Assembly: GCF_014333525.1 (NCBI RefSeq)
Contig: NZ_JACSCX010000001.1
Coordinates: forward strand, 372,001-436,000
Reading direction: 5' to 3'
Source of the DNA: Hymenobacter puniceus
GTDB taxonomy: Bacteria; Bacteroidota; Bacteroidia; Cytophagales; Hymenobacteraceae
Length of the DNA stretch: 64,000 nucleotides
Positions 16,589 to 24,031 of the stretch are shown piece by piece. The notes under the pieces were generated by a model, which saw only the letters and a list, made by a program, of their open reading frames with translations, had not been told where the DNA came from and did not search any database. Both the position numbers and the translations under genes were made by a program. Numbering within the stretch: position 1 is the stretch's first letter; each line of letters starts with the position of its first letter.

Positions 16589-18103
16589 ATGAACTATCTA
16601 TTTTGCCAGCTACTACAACCGATTCTTTACCTCTGTCGAATGACGCTATTTCTACGTCTGTTCTTTTTTTATTTATCCGTCATTCTGTGGTTATCCCTTC
16701 CCAGGCAGGCGCAGGCGCAGATTTATTATCTTGAGTTAGACCGGCAAAAGATTACGTTGCCCAACCGCACGATACAGGTTGAACAAGTGGTGGATGGCCG
16801 CCCCGGCAAACCTACCATTGGGATAGTGTACCGCACCCTCAACAATCGGCCGGCCGCCGTACTGTTTCGCAATGGTGTGGAAGCGGAGTTCAGCGAGTTC
16901 TTGCGGGAACAACTGCCGGCCCGCCCCGCTGACCATCCGATTGTACTGTGTCTGCGCCAGTTGCGCGTGAGTGAGCAGCTCAATGGCGTAACCGAAGCGG
17001 CCAACGCTGATTTGGCAGCCGACGTGTACGCGCATTTACCCGATGGCTACCATTTCATGCGGAGCGTAGGGGCTCGTACGTCCAAACGTGCCCTCGAAAC
17101 TACCTCGTTGCACCAGCAGCACGTAGCATTGCTGTTACAACAGTGTTTAGAGCAGCTTACGGAAGCCGATTGGACGCAGGCATACAGTTCGCCAGTTCGC
17201 ACCCTCAAGCAGTTGCCTACTGATCTGCCTGCTGCCAGCCTGACTGTGGGCGCTATTACCCGGCTCCCGGCTATTCTGCGCGAAGCGCCACGGCGGGGCG
17301 TATATTTCACCTTTGCACAGTTTCTGAGCAACCAGCCAGAGCCTAATATCCAGATCAGACTGGATACGTTGCCCTCCCGGCGTTGGCGCGGTGGAACAGG
17401 CCGTGTCTTGTGGGGCGGCACCACCCGATTTGAGGCGTTTGTGGTAGCTAACCCCAACCAACGACTCGGACAGCAACAGGCCTTATCGACCGAAGTTTGG
17501 GGCTTTTCTGATGGGCAGCAGGTATTTGTGCAGCACGAGAAAATGTTTTATCCGCTGGTACGACAAGCCAATTTCTTCACTTTTATAGGCGAAAGACCCG
17601 CAGACATTGAGTACCTGCGTGCCCGCAGCCAAGCACAGGCAAGGGCCGGAATAATTGGGACGGCCACAGTGCAGGCCCAAGACCACAGCGGCGAGCCCAC
17701 GCCATATGCAGTGGATATGCGTACTGGCCAGTCGGCTCCTTTCCCCGACCCGTTGCGTGCCCTTCCGGCCCGCACCGATACGGCCTACATCTATCTCTAC
17801 CGCCAAGCTGATACGGCAGTAACACCAGTATCCGTGTTTATCGAAGGCCGTGAGGTGGGCCAGCTTCAACCTAACTCCTACTTAGAGTTGCCCTGGCCCT
17901 ATTACGCCCGCCTCATGCGCCTTTGTCTGGGCCTGCCCGCTGCTGCGCCCTGCCAACTGCTGGTACCCGATGCAGCACGTCCCAATTACCTGCGCATCAC
18001 CCCTGCCCCAACTGACGGCATATTTTGGCAATGGGTAGATGCAAAGCAGGGCGAAGCCGACTTAGACGCACTTGATAAGCTCGGCGTACCCGTGGAGAAG
18101 TAA
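16589..18103 (+). CDS. exported protein of unknown function with a DUF2846-like C-terminal region
   Basis: The 504-residue ORF begins with a hydrophobic leader; a second ATG at 16640 (MTLFLRLFFFYLSVILWL) followed by AQAQ gives the most natural signal peptide. The body (about 45-380) resembles nothing I know; it includes ITLPNRTIQVEQVVDGRPG and a Trp/Arg-rich WGGTTRFEAFV segment. The end (AYIYLYRQADTAVTPVSVFI, GREVGQLQPNSYLELPWP, LLVPDAARPNYLRITP) has the beta-rich pattern of DUF2846-like domains, which occur in envelope lipoproteins. The following small lipoprotein gene may be co-transcribed (54-bp gap). It is somewhat less GC-rich than dnaE. Confidence 0.6.
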   Translation: MNYLFCQLLQPILYLCRMTLFLRLFFFYLSVILWLSLPRQAQAQIYYLELDRQKITLPNRTIQVEQVVDGRPGKPTIGIVYRTLNNRPAAVLFRNGVEAEFSEFLREQLPARPADHPIVLCLRQLRVSEQLNGVTEAANADLAADVYAHLPDGYHFMRSVGARTSKRALETTSLHQQHVALLLQQCLEQLTEADWTQAYSSPVRTLKQLPTDLPAASLTVGAITRLPAILREAPRRGVYFTFAQFLSNQPEPNIQIRLDTLPSRRWRGGTGRVLWGGTTRFEAFVVANPNQRLGQQQALSTEVWGFSDGQQVFVQHEKMFYPLVRQANFFTFIGERPADIEYLRARSQAQARAGIIGTATVQAQDHSGEPTPYAVDMRTGQSAPFPDPLRALPARTDTAYIYLYRQADTAVTPVSVFIEGREVGQLQPNSYLELPWPYYARLMRLCLGLPAAAPCQLLVPDAARPNYLRITPAPTDGIFWQWVDAKQGEADLDALDKLGVPVEK

Positions 18104-18157
18104 GAATGCGGCTGGTGTTCCTTCAAGACTATTTTTCAGGCATTTATCAAGGCCAGA

Positions 18158-18679
18158 ATGCGTCATCTATCTTCCCGATTCCTGTTGCTCGTCCGGCTTT
18201 GTGGGCTGGGTTGCGGCTTGGCTAGCTGCCGCGTAGAGCAGCGGCTGTTGCTGCCGCCTTCTACCGATTATCAGGCGTCCGCCGAAATTCCCGTCACCAA
18301 TGACACCGCTCGGCCGGCCTTATCCACGCTTCCACTTACGGAGCTTAAGCGCAATTTGCGTGTCCGGCCTGCCACAACCCTGGTACTGAAGCCCCTGGCC
18401 CACCCCCTACTGCCGCGGGCATCTGCTGCTAGTGCCCGAATATCTGTCCGCCGCTACCAGACACCGCGGGCGGAAGCGCTGCATCGGCGGCAGCCTACGG
18501 AAGGCGGAGTGGTGTTTGGCGTGTTCCATTTGCTCCTGTTGCTGGCCGGGGCCGCTTTATTCGTAGTCTTGGGTCTGATCTTGTTCCCGGTGAGCACCAT
18601 ACTGGGGCTATTTGCCTTCGTGGTGGCCCTTGCAGGTGTGGCTGGCGCGGTGCTGGATATCATCCGGATAGCCCGCTGA
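18158..18679 (+). CDS. putative lipoprotein with C-terminal transmembrane hairpin
   Basis: 173 residues. The N-terminus ends in LGCGLASC, a lipobox-like site with Cys at about 24. The middle is Pro/Leu/Arg-rich and not recognised. The C-terminal third contains two long hydrophobic segments (FGVFHLLLLLAGAALFVVLG and a second one through FAFVVALAGVAGAVLDII). A similar lipobox-plus-two-helix design occurs in the protein at 29109-29627. It probably sits in the envelope; function unknown. It follows the 16589 gene on the same strand. The gbsR operator starts 5 bp after its stop. Confidence 0.6.
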   Translation: MRHLSSRFLLLVRLCGLGCGLASCRVEQRLLLPPSTDYQASAEIPVTNDTARPALSTLPLTELKRNLRVRPATTLVLKPLAHPLLPRASAASARISVRRYQTPRAEALHRRQPTEGGVVFGVFHLLLLLAGAALFVVLGLILFPVSTILGLFAFVVALAGVAGAVLDIIRIAR

Positions 18680-18683
18680 AAAT

Positions 18684-18709
18684 AAACTTTCAATTTTTAT
18701 TGAAAGTTT
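18684..18709 (+). promoter_or_regulatory. operator 1 of the GbsR-type regulator
   Basis: A perfect palindrome: AAACTTTCAA, six bases, TTGAAAGTTT. Its right arm contains a TTG (18700-18702) that sits exactly 19 nt before the -7 element TACATTTG at 18722-18729, so the operator covers the -33 box. Very similar to operator 2 at 19287-19308. Confidence 0.7.
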
Positions 18710-18721
18710 GAAATACTCCAC

Positions 18722-18729
18722 TACATTTG
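18722..18729 (+). promoter_or_regulatory. -7 promoter element of the GbsR-type gene
   Basis: TACATTTG, a perfect TAnnTTTG, paired with the -33 TTG at 18700-18702. The ATG follows 4 nt later, so the mRNA should be leaderless or nearly so. Confidence 0.65.
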
Positions 18730-18733
18730 AACC

Positions 18734-19255
18734 ATGCAACTCGACGAAGCCAAGCGCAAGTTCATTGAAGGCTGGGGCACCCTGGGCTCGGCCTGGGGTG
18801 TGAGCCGCACAATGGCGCAGGTGCACGCGCTGCTACTGGTGTCGCCGGGGGCGCTGAGCACCGAGGACATCATGGAGCAGCTGCAGATTTCGCGGGGCAA
18901 CGTGAACCTGAATGTGCGCGCCCTCATGGACTGGGGCATCGTGCGCAAGGAGCTACGGCCCGGCGAGCGGCGCGAGTTTTTCTCGGGCGAAAAGGACATC
19001 CACCGGGTGGCCACCCTCATTTTGCAGGAGCGCCGCAAGCGCGAACTGCAGCCCATCATGCGGGTACTAGGTGAAATCAGCGAGGTGGAACCTTCCCCCA
19101 CCGCCACGCCCGAGGAAACGGCTGCCTTCACGCATATGATCGGGAGCATCCAGAGCTTTGCCAACTTCGCCGACCGGGCCGCCTCCACCCTCATCAAAGC
19201 GGATGAAAACTGGTTTCTAAGCACCTTCATGAAACTGATGCGGCCGGGGCCGTAG
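18734..19255 (+). CDS. GbsR/MarR-family transcriptional regulator
   Basis: 173 residues with a winged helix-turn-helix: SRTMAQVHALLLVSPGALST, EDIMEQLQISRGNVNLNVRAL (recognition helix) and the wing around MDWGIVRKELRPGERREFF. The opening DEAKRKFIEGWGTLGSAWGV is typical of the GbsR group. The C-terminal helices should form the dimer. GbsR relatives repress osmolyte or membrane genes; in Bacteroidota they often sit beside TIGR01777 epimerases, as here. Near-identical palindromes precede this gene and the epimerase gene, so it probably represses both its own promoter and the downstream unit. The inducer is unknown. Confidence 0.85.
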   Translation: MQLDEAKRKFIEGWGTLGSAWGVSRTMAQVHALLLVSPGALSTEDIMEQLQISRGNVNLNVRALMDWGIVRKELRPGERREFFSGEKDIHRVATLILQERRKRELQPIMRVLGEISEVEPSPTATPEETAAFTHMIGSIQSFANFADRAASTLIKADENWFLSTFMKLMRPGP

Positions 19256-19286
19256 GGCTTCGGCATACTTTTTTTTGACTATTATA

Positions 19287-19308
19287 TTTCAATAATTATT
19301 GAAAGTTT
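19287..19308 (+). promoter_or_regulatory. operator 2 of the GbsR-type regulator, upstream of the epimerase gene
   Basis: TTTCAA, six bases, TTGAAAGTTT. It shares TATTGAAAGTTTGA with operator 1. The TTG at 19299-19301 is again 19 nt before a weak -7-like TACTTATC at 19321. Repeated architecture supports a shared regulator. Confidence 0.65.
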
Positions 19309-19371
19309 GATATATACGATTACTTATCGGCCGGCGAAATCCCATTTCTCTTTCCTTTTTCAGCGTGTTTT

Positions 19372-20292
19372 ATGGAACCCCCATTTCTTGTTCTGGCCGG
19401 CGGCACGGGCTTTTTGGGCCGGCACATTCGGCACTACTTCACCAAGGCCGGCTACCGGGTCCTGACGCTCAGCCGCCGTGCCACCGGCCCCGATGAGCTG
19501 ACCTGGGATGGCCGCACACTGGGCCCCTGGGCTGCTGCCCTGGAAGGCGCCGCGGTAGTGCTCAACCTGGCCGGCCGCTCCGTCGACTGCCGCTACCATG
19601 CCGTCAACCGCTACGCCATCCTGCGCAGCCGCACGGATAGCACCCGGGTGCTGGGAGCCGCCATTGCGGCCTGCCGCAACCCGCCAGCGCTGTGGCTGAA
19701 CTCTTCTACGGCGACTATTTATGAGAACACCACTGATGTGGCACCAGCCAACACAGAAGCCACCGGCCGGGTCGGGCGAGGGTTTTCGGAGATGGTGGCG
19801 CAGCAATGGGAGGCCGAGCTCAACCTGGCCGACACGCCGCATACCCGCCGCGTGGCGCTGCGCACGGCCATTGTGCTGGGTGCCGATGGCGGCGCGCTGC
19901 CCATGCTGGCCCGACTGGCGCGCTGGGGCCTCAGTACGCCGCACGGCCACGGTCGGCAGTGGGTCAGCTGGCTGCACCTCGAGGATTTCTGCCGGGCCGT
20001 GGAGTTCCTGGTGGCGCATCCGGCGCTGGTGGGCGCGTTCAACCTGTGCGCCCCGGAGCCGTTGCCCAACGCGGCTCTTATGGTTCTGCTTGATGCACAC
20101 TACCGCCCGCGCTGGCACCTGCCGCAGCCCCGGTGGCTGCTCGAATTCGGCGCTTTCTTGCTCCGCACCGAAACCGAGCTGCTACTGAAAAGCCGCAAAG
20201 TAGTGCCGCAACGGCTGCTGGAGGCTGGCTTCCGGTTCCGCTACCCTGGCTGCTCTCAGGCATTGAACGACTTACTCCCGCAGTTGCCCTAG
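19372..20292 (+). CDS. TIGR01777-type NAD-dependent epimerase (SDR family)
   Basis: A 306-residue extended SDR protein. The Rossmann motif is AGGTGFLGRHI (9-19), followed by LTWDGRTLGPWAAALEGA, VVLNLAGRSVDCRY, the motif SSTATIYENT and RTAIVLGADGGALPMLARLARWG, all characteristic of the YfcH/SulA-like TIGR01777 group. The tail (LLLKSRKVVPQRLLEAGFRF) is the DUF1731 region. The catalytic role is unproven in this family; YfcH-type proteins are linked to cell division or envelope biology in some annotations. It lies under operator 2 and leads a small unit with the membrane protein at 20378 (85-bp gap). Confidence 0.85.
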   Translation: MEPPFLVLAGGTGFLGRHIRHYFTKAGYRVLTLSRRATGPDELTWDGRTLGPWAAALEGAAVVLNLAGRSVDCRYHAVNRYAILRSRTDSTRVLGAAIAACRNPPALWLNSSTATIYENTTDVAPANTEATGRVGRGFSEMVAQQWEAELNLADTPHTRRVALRTAIVLGADGGALPMLARLARWGLSTPHGHGRQWVSWLHLEDFCRAVEFLVAHPALVGAFNLCAPEPLPNAALMVLLDAHYRPRWHLPQPRWLLEFGAFLLRTETELLLKSRKVVPQRLLEAGFRFRYPGCSQALNDLLPQLP

Positions 20293-20377
20293 CCGCTCAA
20301 CCGGACCCACACGGCTTCTCACCTCATCACCATTTACCTCATCACCGTCCTTTTTTCACCTTTCAACCCCCAACGTC

Positions 20378-20767
20378 ATGAACTATTATCTGCTGGTTTA
20401 CGGAGTCTATCTGCCCGTCACGGTGCTGCTCACGGTGTGGGTGGCGCGCACGCTCTTCACCAACGGCCGCACTTTCTTGGTCGATATCTTCCACGGCAAC
20501 GAGCCTTTGGCCGACTCCGTGAACAAGCTGCTGCTCACCGGCTTCTACCTCATCAACATCGGCTACGCCACTCTGATGCTACGTAGCACCGACGAAATCG
20601 GGAGCTACCAGCAGAGTGTGGAAGAGCTCAGCATCAAAATTGGAACGATTATCCTGATTCTCGGTGGCATGCACTTCTTCAATCTGTATGTGTTTTACAA
20701 GCTGCGCAGCCGCGCCCAGGACTATTCCAACGCCCTCAACTTCGTGGTGAATAAGCCCGAGAAATAG
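20378..20767 (+). CDS. small inner-membrane protein
   Basis: 129 residues with about three transmembrane segments (YYLLVYGVYLPVTVLLTVWV, LLLTGFYLINIGYATLML, IGTIILILGGMHFFNLYVFY). Between the first two lies NGRTFLVDIFHGNEPLADSV, a pattern conserved in small integral-membrane proteins of Bacteroidota that accompany GbsR-type regulators. No catalytic motif is seen and the function is unknown. Same strand as the epimerase and probably co-transcribed with it under operator 2. Confidence 0.7.
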   Translation: MNYYLLVYGVYLPVTVLLTVWVARTLFTNGRTFLVDIFHGNEPLADSVNKLLLTGFYLINIGYATLMLRSTDEIGSYQQSVEELSIKIGTIILILGGMHFFNLYVFYKLRSRAQDYSNALNFVVNKPEK

Positions 20768-20962
20768 CCACTGGCGGGGCCGGCGGGCACTTTGCTTCCT
20801 AGAACAAAAGTCACCCGGCCCCACGCCTCGTTCAGCAGCCGATGCGCACAATTAGTCGAAGTGAACTTTCCCGACGCAGCCTTGTTGAAACGCAATCTGC
20901 TACCTTGCGGCCCCAAGAATCGTAAGCAGTAATTTTCAACGTCACACAAACCCCCTTCCGTC

Positions 20963-21292
20963 ATGGGACATAAAGCCATCGAAATTACCGATGCTAACTT
21001 CGATCAGATCATCAACTCCGATAAGCCCGTTCTGGTGGACTTCTGGGCCGAATGGTGCGGCCCTTGCCGCATGGTGGGCCCGGTAGTAGAAGAGCTGGCC
21101 GGCGAATATGAAGGCAAAGTCGTTATTGGTAAAGTTGACGTAGACGCCAACCCGCAGACGTCGGCCAAGTTTGGCATCCGCAGCATTCCTACGCTGCTCG
21201 TGTTCAAGAACGGCCAGGTAGTTGACAAGCAGGTAGGTGCTGTTCCAAAGCACGTACTAGCCCAAAAACTCGACGCTCAGGTAACTGCCTAA
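20963..21292 (+). CDS. trxA: thioredoxin
   Basis: 109 residues, the usual size. The active site WCGPCR (C32, C35) follows VLVDFWAE, and the cis-Pro segment [11 protein letters not shown] is present. It keeps cytoplasmic proteins reduced with thioredoxin reductase. It has its own probable promoter: TACCTTGC at 20901-20908 with a TTG 16 nt before it. A strong terminator follows, so it is monocistronic. Confidence 0.97.
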   Translation: MGHKAIEITDANFDQIINSDKPVLVDFWAEWCGPCRMVGPVVEELAGEYEGKVVIGKVDVDANPQTSAKFGIRSIPTLLVFKNGQVVDKQVGAVPKHVLAQKLDAQVTA

Positions 21293-21317
21293 GCATTCCT
21301 GTTTGCTCTTCGGCAAG

Positions 21318-21360
21318 CGCAAAAAGCCCGGATTTGCTCAGCAGATCCGGGCTTTTTGCG
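21318..21360. terminator. bidirectional intrinsic terminator after trxA
   Basis: Perfect 16-nt arms (CGCAAAAAGCCCGGAT and ATCCGGGCTTTTTGCG) with an 11-nt loop and A/T runs on both sides; also serves the minus-strand gene ending at 21386. Confidence 0.9.
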
Positions 21361-21385
21361 TGCTATGCTGCTGCCATAAGCCCAG

Positions 21386-21697
21386 CTAGCGGCGGGGCCG
21401 GGTTTGGGCGTCGCGCTTTTGGCGGTAGAGTACCCGGTCGGCTTGGCGCTCTTCCCTGCGGATGCCCTGGCGCTCCGCGGTGGTAACTACGCCGTCGGCG
21501 CGGGCCCCTTGCCGGGCCTGGCGGGCGTCGGCCTGTTGGGCCTGGGCCCGGGCCGCCTCGGCGCGGGTCAGCTGCCCCGATTTCACGCCCTGCCGGATGC
21601 GGGCCTGGTCGTTGTGGGGGCGGGCGGTCTGTGCGAAGGAGGCGGTGGTAGCCAGTAAGCTCAGCGCGGCCCCAAAGAGCAAGGCAGAAGTTTTCAT
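21386..21697 (-). CDS. small exported Arg/Ala/Gln-rich protein
   Basis: 103 residues with a clear signal peptide (MKTSALLFGAALSLLATTASFAQ). The mature part is highly charged and helical: IRQGVKSGQLTRAEAARAQA, QARQGARADGVVTTAERQGI, EERQADRVLYRQKRDAQTR. The phrases SGQLTRAEA and DGVVTTAER are EF-hand-like helix-loop patterns repeated twice, as in many small periplasmic Hymenobacter-type proteins. No function can be assigned. It follows the TonB/MORN gene on the same strand. Confidence 0.6.
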   Translation of the reverse strand: MKTSALLFGAALSLLATTASFAQTARPHNDQARIRQGVKSGQLTRAEAARAQAQQADARQARQGARADGVVTTAERQGIRREERQADRVLYRQKRDAQTRPRR

Positions 21698-21769
21698 GGT
21701 CAGGCAGATGAAGGTGAAGCGTGCGTACCGCCTTTAGAAAGTAGTGGCAGCGGCAGGTTTAACGCCCAC

Positions 21770-22735
21770 TCAATACATTTCCTCGGGAAGGGCTGCCCGC
21801 GCCTCCGTAGGGGGCACCTGGGGCGGCCGCACACCATTGAACAGCGAGAAGCTCGGCGAAAAATGGATGGGCACCGTGAAAGTCATGGCCGTGGGCACAT
21901 GGTACTCGCGGCCCGGTTGGAAGGCCGGCAGGCTGGCCACCACGCGCCGCGCCTCCTGGTCGGTTTCCGGCGAGAGGCCTTGCACCACCTGCACCTGTCC
22001 CACGCGGCCCTGCTCATCTACAGTGTAGCTCACGTAAACCTTACCGGTAATGCCCTTGCGGCGCGAATTGCGCGGGTAGTTGGTATTGCGGGCCACGTAG
22101 TTGAGCAGCGCCGTTTCGCCGCCCGGAAACTGCGGCAGCTCCCGCTTCTGCAGCTTGCCCACATATGGCGAGCCGTCTTCGTTGAAAAACGCCAGCGCCG
22201 GCCCTTTCTCGCGGCTAAGCAGCTCCAGGGAGCTAAGCTGGCCGGTATCATAATAGTAGCGCCACTCGCCCACGGCCCGGCCGGCGGCGTAGTTGCCTTT
22301 AGAGCGTTTCTGCCCGTTGCGGTGCACACTGATCCAGGTGCCGCTGCGCTGGCCATTGAGGTACTCGCCACGCTGGCGCACCCGGCCGTCTTCGTACCAC
22401 GCCACATACACACCGTCTGCCTCATCGGCGCGGTAGTGCACCTGGGCGGCCTTGGCACCATTCGGATGGTACCAGGTGAGCAGGCCCGCCCGCACGACTG
22501 GCTCAATGGAGCTGAGCGTACCCCGTAGCAGTAGCGTGCCTGTCAGCGAGAATTCCCGCATGGCATAGGTGCCCAGCAGCTCATTTTTGCGGTCGATAAC
22601 CCGGTAGTGCGTGGCGCTGTCCGGCACCGTAGCTTCGTCGTGGCTATTAAGATATATGGCCGGCATGCTTTGTCCCTGGGCTTGCCTCACGCCAGCCAGC
22701 AGGCATACACACGACACAATTAAATAGGCTTTCAT
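21770..22735 (-). CDS. MORN-repeat protein with TonB C-terminal domain
   Basis: 321 residues with a signal peptide (MKAYLIVSCVCLLAGVRQAQG). The middle (about 85-180) holds MORN-like/YwqK-like repeats: GLLTWYHPNGAKAAQVHY, GVYVAWYEDGRVRQRGEY, GTWISVHRNGQKRSKGNY, GEWRYYYDTGQLSSLE. The C-terminal domain (QFPGGETALLNYVARNTNYP, GKVYVSYTVDEQGRVGQVQV, RVVASLPAFQPGR) is a TonB_C fold. Lacking a membrane anchor and Pro-rich neck, it is not a classical energy-transducing TonB; such proteins are frequent in the Bacteroidota periplasm, with unknown partners. Same strand as the small gene at 21386. Confidence 0.8.
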   Translation of the reverse strand: MKAYLIVSCVCLLAGVRQAQGQSMPAIYLNSHDEATVPDSATHYRVIDRKNELLGTYAMREFSLTGTLLLRGTLSSIEPVVRAGLLTWYHPNGAKAAQVHYRADEADGVYVAWYEDGRVRQRGEYLNGQRSGTWISVHRNGQKRSKGNYAAGRAVGEWRYYYDTGQLSSLELLSREKGPALAFFNEDGSPYVGKLQKRELPQFPGGETALLNYVARNTNYPRNSRRKGITGKVYVSYTVDEQGRVGQVQVVQGLSPETDQEARRVVASLPAFQPGREYHVPTAMTFTVPIHFSPSFSLFNGVRPPQVPPTEARAALPEEMY

Positions 22736-22971
22736 GGACGAGAAGCTGCAGAAATGAGTTCAGGAAATATACCATTTCTTCTACTGCCAGCCAAGAGCCT
22801 TGGGAATTGTTCATAAAAATACTTCTACATTCCTATCATATTTTACTGATGAAGTCAAGCGTTGCTTTTTCTTCTTCTTATCTTCCTACATTCTCAAGTA
22901 TTGCCAGCCTGCGTGTTTTTTCGCCGGGCCACACCACGGCTTTATAAGCTACCAGCCTAGTCCGCGCGCAA

Positions 22972-23004
22972 AAAGGCCGCGCCCTAGTGTAGGGCACGGC
23001 CTTT
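22972..23004. terminator. intrinsic terminator of the Lrp gene
   Basis: 14-nt arms (22972-22985, 22991-23004) with one wobble pair and a 5-nt loop; on the minus strand it is followed by a T-run, 18 bp after the lrp stop. The rest of the 22736-23022 gap is AT-rich and shows no gene. Confidence 0.8.
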
Positions 23005-23022
23005 CAGCAAACCAGCAACCAT

Positions 23023-23487
23023 TTATAGCAGCTGAATGGGCCTGTTAAGCGACTCCTCCAGCGAAATAAGGGTTTCCGTACGCTCGATACCCTCGATGAG
23101 CTGCATCTGCCCATGAAGCACCTCGCGGAGGTGTTGCGTGTCGCGGCACCGGATACGGGCAAAGATGCCGTAGGCTCCGGTTGTGAAGTGGATGCTCACC
23201 ACCTCTGGAATCTCGCGCAGTTGGGCCGCTACGCTGGCATACACCGAGCTTTTCAGTAGGTAGATACCTAAAAAAGCATCTACTCCATATCCCAGCTTCT
23301 GGTAGTCAATCTCCAGAGTGGCACCTTTTACAATGCCTAACTCCTCTAATCGCGCCATTCGCACGTGTACTGTGCCTCCAGAGACATGCACTTTACGGGC
23401 AATTTCCGTGTAAGGCATCTTCGCATCATGGATCAGCAAATCCAGAATCTTGCGGTCGGTGTCGTCAAGTTCGTAATTCTTAGCCAT
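23023..23487 (-). CDS. Lrp/AsnC-family transcriptional regulator
   Basis: 154 residues, standard length. N-terminal helix-turn-helix: LDDTDRKILDLLIHDAKMPY, TEIARKVHVSGGTVHVRMAR, LEELGIVKGATLEIDYQKLG. The C-terminal RAM ligand-binding domain follows (AFLGIYLLKSSVYASVAAQL, SIHFTTGAYGIFARIRCRD, IEGIERTETLISLEESLNR). Family members sense amino acids or other small molecules and regulate amino-acid metabolism, often including their own promoter. It is divergent from the RNA gene at 23.6 kb, and the two promoters are about 55 bp apart, so it might also control that RNA. Confidence 0.93.
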   Translation of the reverse strand: MAKNYELDDTDRKILDLLIHDAKMPYTEIARKVHVSGGTVHVRMARLEELGIVKGATLEIDYQKLGYGVDAFLGIYLLKSSVYASVAAQLREIPEVVSIHFTTGAYGIFARIRCRDTQHLREVLHGQMQLIEGIERTETLISLEESLNRPIQLL

Positions 23488-23534
23488 TTTAGAGGTGTGT
23501 GATTATATATATTCGAATTACAAAAGGTGTTTTT

Positions 23535-23542
23535 CAAAAATA
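23535..23542 (-). promoter_or_regulatory. -7 promoter element of the Lrp gene
   Basis: On the minus strand TATTTTTG matches TAnnTTTG; the start codon lies about 48 bp downstream. The surroundings are very AT-rich. Confidence 0.45.
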
Positions 23543-23596
23543 TTGTAAATTTTCAGACAAACGACTGCTAAAATTTTACAATTGGGGGCAAACATC

Positions 23597-23604
23597 TACA
23601 TTTG
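23597..23604 (+). promoter_or_regulatory. -7 promoter element of the tRNA-like RNA gene
   Basis: TACATTTG is a perfect TAnnTTTG. It predicts a start near 23611, some 28 nt before the cloverleaf. The -33 region is weak (no TTG at the usual distance). Confidence 0.5.
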
Positions 23605-23638
23605 TTGTAATCCTACGCAAACGGCTTGGGATTCTCAT

Positions 23639-23753
23639 TGTAGAGTGATGAAACTGGCAGACATGCCCTCCTCTCTCGGGGGTGGTGATTCGGGAAAAAC
23701 TGGTCCGGCGGCCGGCTAACCACACCGTGGAGGTTCGAATCCTTCTTCTACAG
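23639..23753 (+). tRNA. tRNA-like RNA: leucine-type body, CTC-like anticodon loop, very long variable region
   Basis: A cloverleaf can be drawn. The acceptor stem is 23639-23645 with 23746-23752 (7 bp including one G-T). The D-arm has stem ATG/CAT and loop AAACTGGCAGA, the pattern of bacterial tRNA-Leu. The anticodon stem is CCCTC/GGGGG (one T-G) with a 7-nt loop CTCTCTC, which puts CTC at 34-36 and a pyrimidine at 37. The T-arm is GGAGG-TTCGAAT-CCTTC. The variable region (23683-23728) is 46 nt instead of about 12-20, with possible stems GGTG/CACC and CCGG/CCGG. The discriminator is G and no CCA is encoded. It could be a decayed tRNA-Leu, an unusual tRNA, or a non-decoding tRNA-like RNA. It has its own -7 element and terminators. 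Confidence 0.55.
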
Positions 23754-23787
23754 CTGACTGGGTGGGACATGTGAGGAGGAAAAAGTG

Positions 23788-23816
23788 GAGCGTATCTGGG
23801 TGGGTGCGTTCTTTTT
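23788..23816 (+). terminator. first of two terminators with identical loops
   Basis: Stem GAGCGTA/TGCGTTC (two wobble pairs), loop TCTGGGTGGG, then five T. The same 10-nt loop occurs in the next hairpin. Confidence 0.6.
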
Positions 23817-23820
23817 CAAG

Positions 23821-23853
23821 AGGCGGCATCTGGGTGGGTGCCGCCTTTTTTTT
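23821..23853 (+). terminator. strong intrinsic terminator of the RNA unit
   Basis: Perfect 8-bp stem AGGCGGCA/TGCCGCCT with loop TCTGGGTGGG and eight T. It closes the transcript that begins near 23611. The stretch 23854-23964 that follows shows nothing further. Confidence 0.85.
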
Positions 23854-23964
23854 GTCCTGTCCCCTCACTGTACATTCCATTTCTAGGGGTGTTGTGCCGG
23901 CGCCACTTCAAATCGGGTGCAAAGAACGCAAAATAAGAGCGGCAAGGCTACCAGCCCATCAAAC

Positions 23965-24004
23965 AAAAGCCCAGTCTGTGACATAACTCACAAACCGGGC
24001 TTTT
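23965..24004. terminator. terminator of the isoaspartyl peptidase gene
   Basis: Imperfect arms of about 16 nt (AAAAGCCC... and ...GGGCTTTT) with a 6-nt centre, A/T runs on both sides, 27 bp past the minus-strand stop. Confidence 0.65.
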
Positions 24005-24031
24005 TATTTGGCGTCATCTTCCTAAAACTGA

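Noticed and set aside
22800-23048. 82-residue plus-strand frame
   Set aside because: Overlaps the Lrp gene end and its terminator and has no protein-like features.
23639-23753. Selenocysteine tRNA
   Set aside because: It is long, but there is no TCA anticodon, the acceptor is 7 bp and the D-stem is 3 bp, not the long stems of tRNA-Sec.
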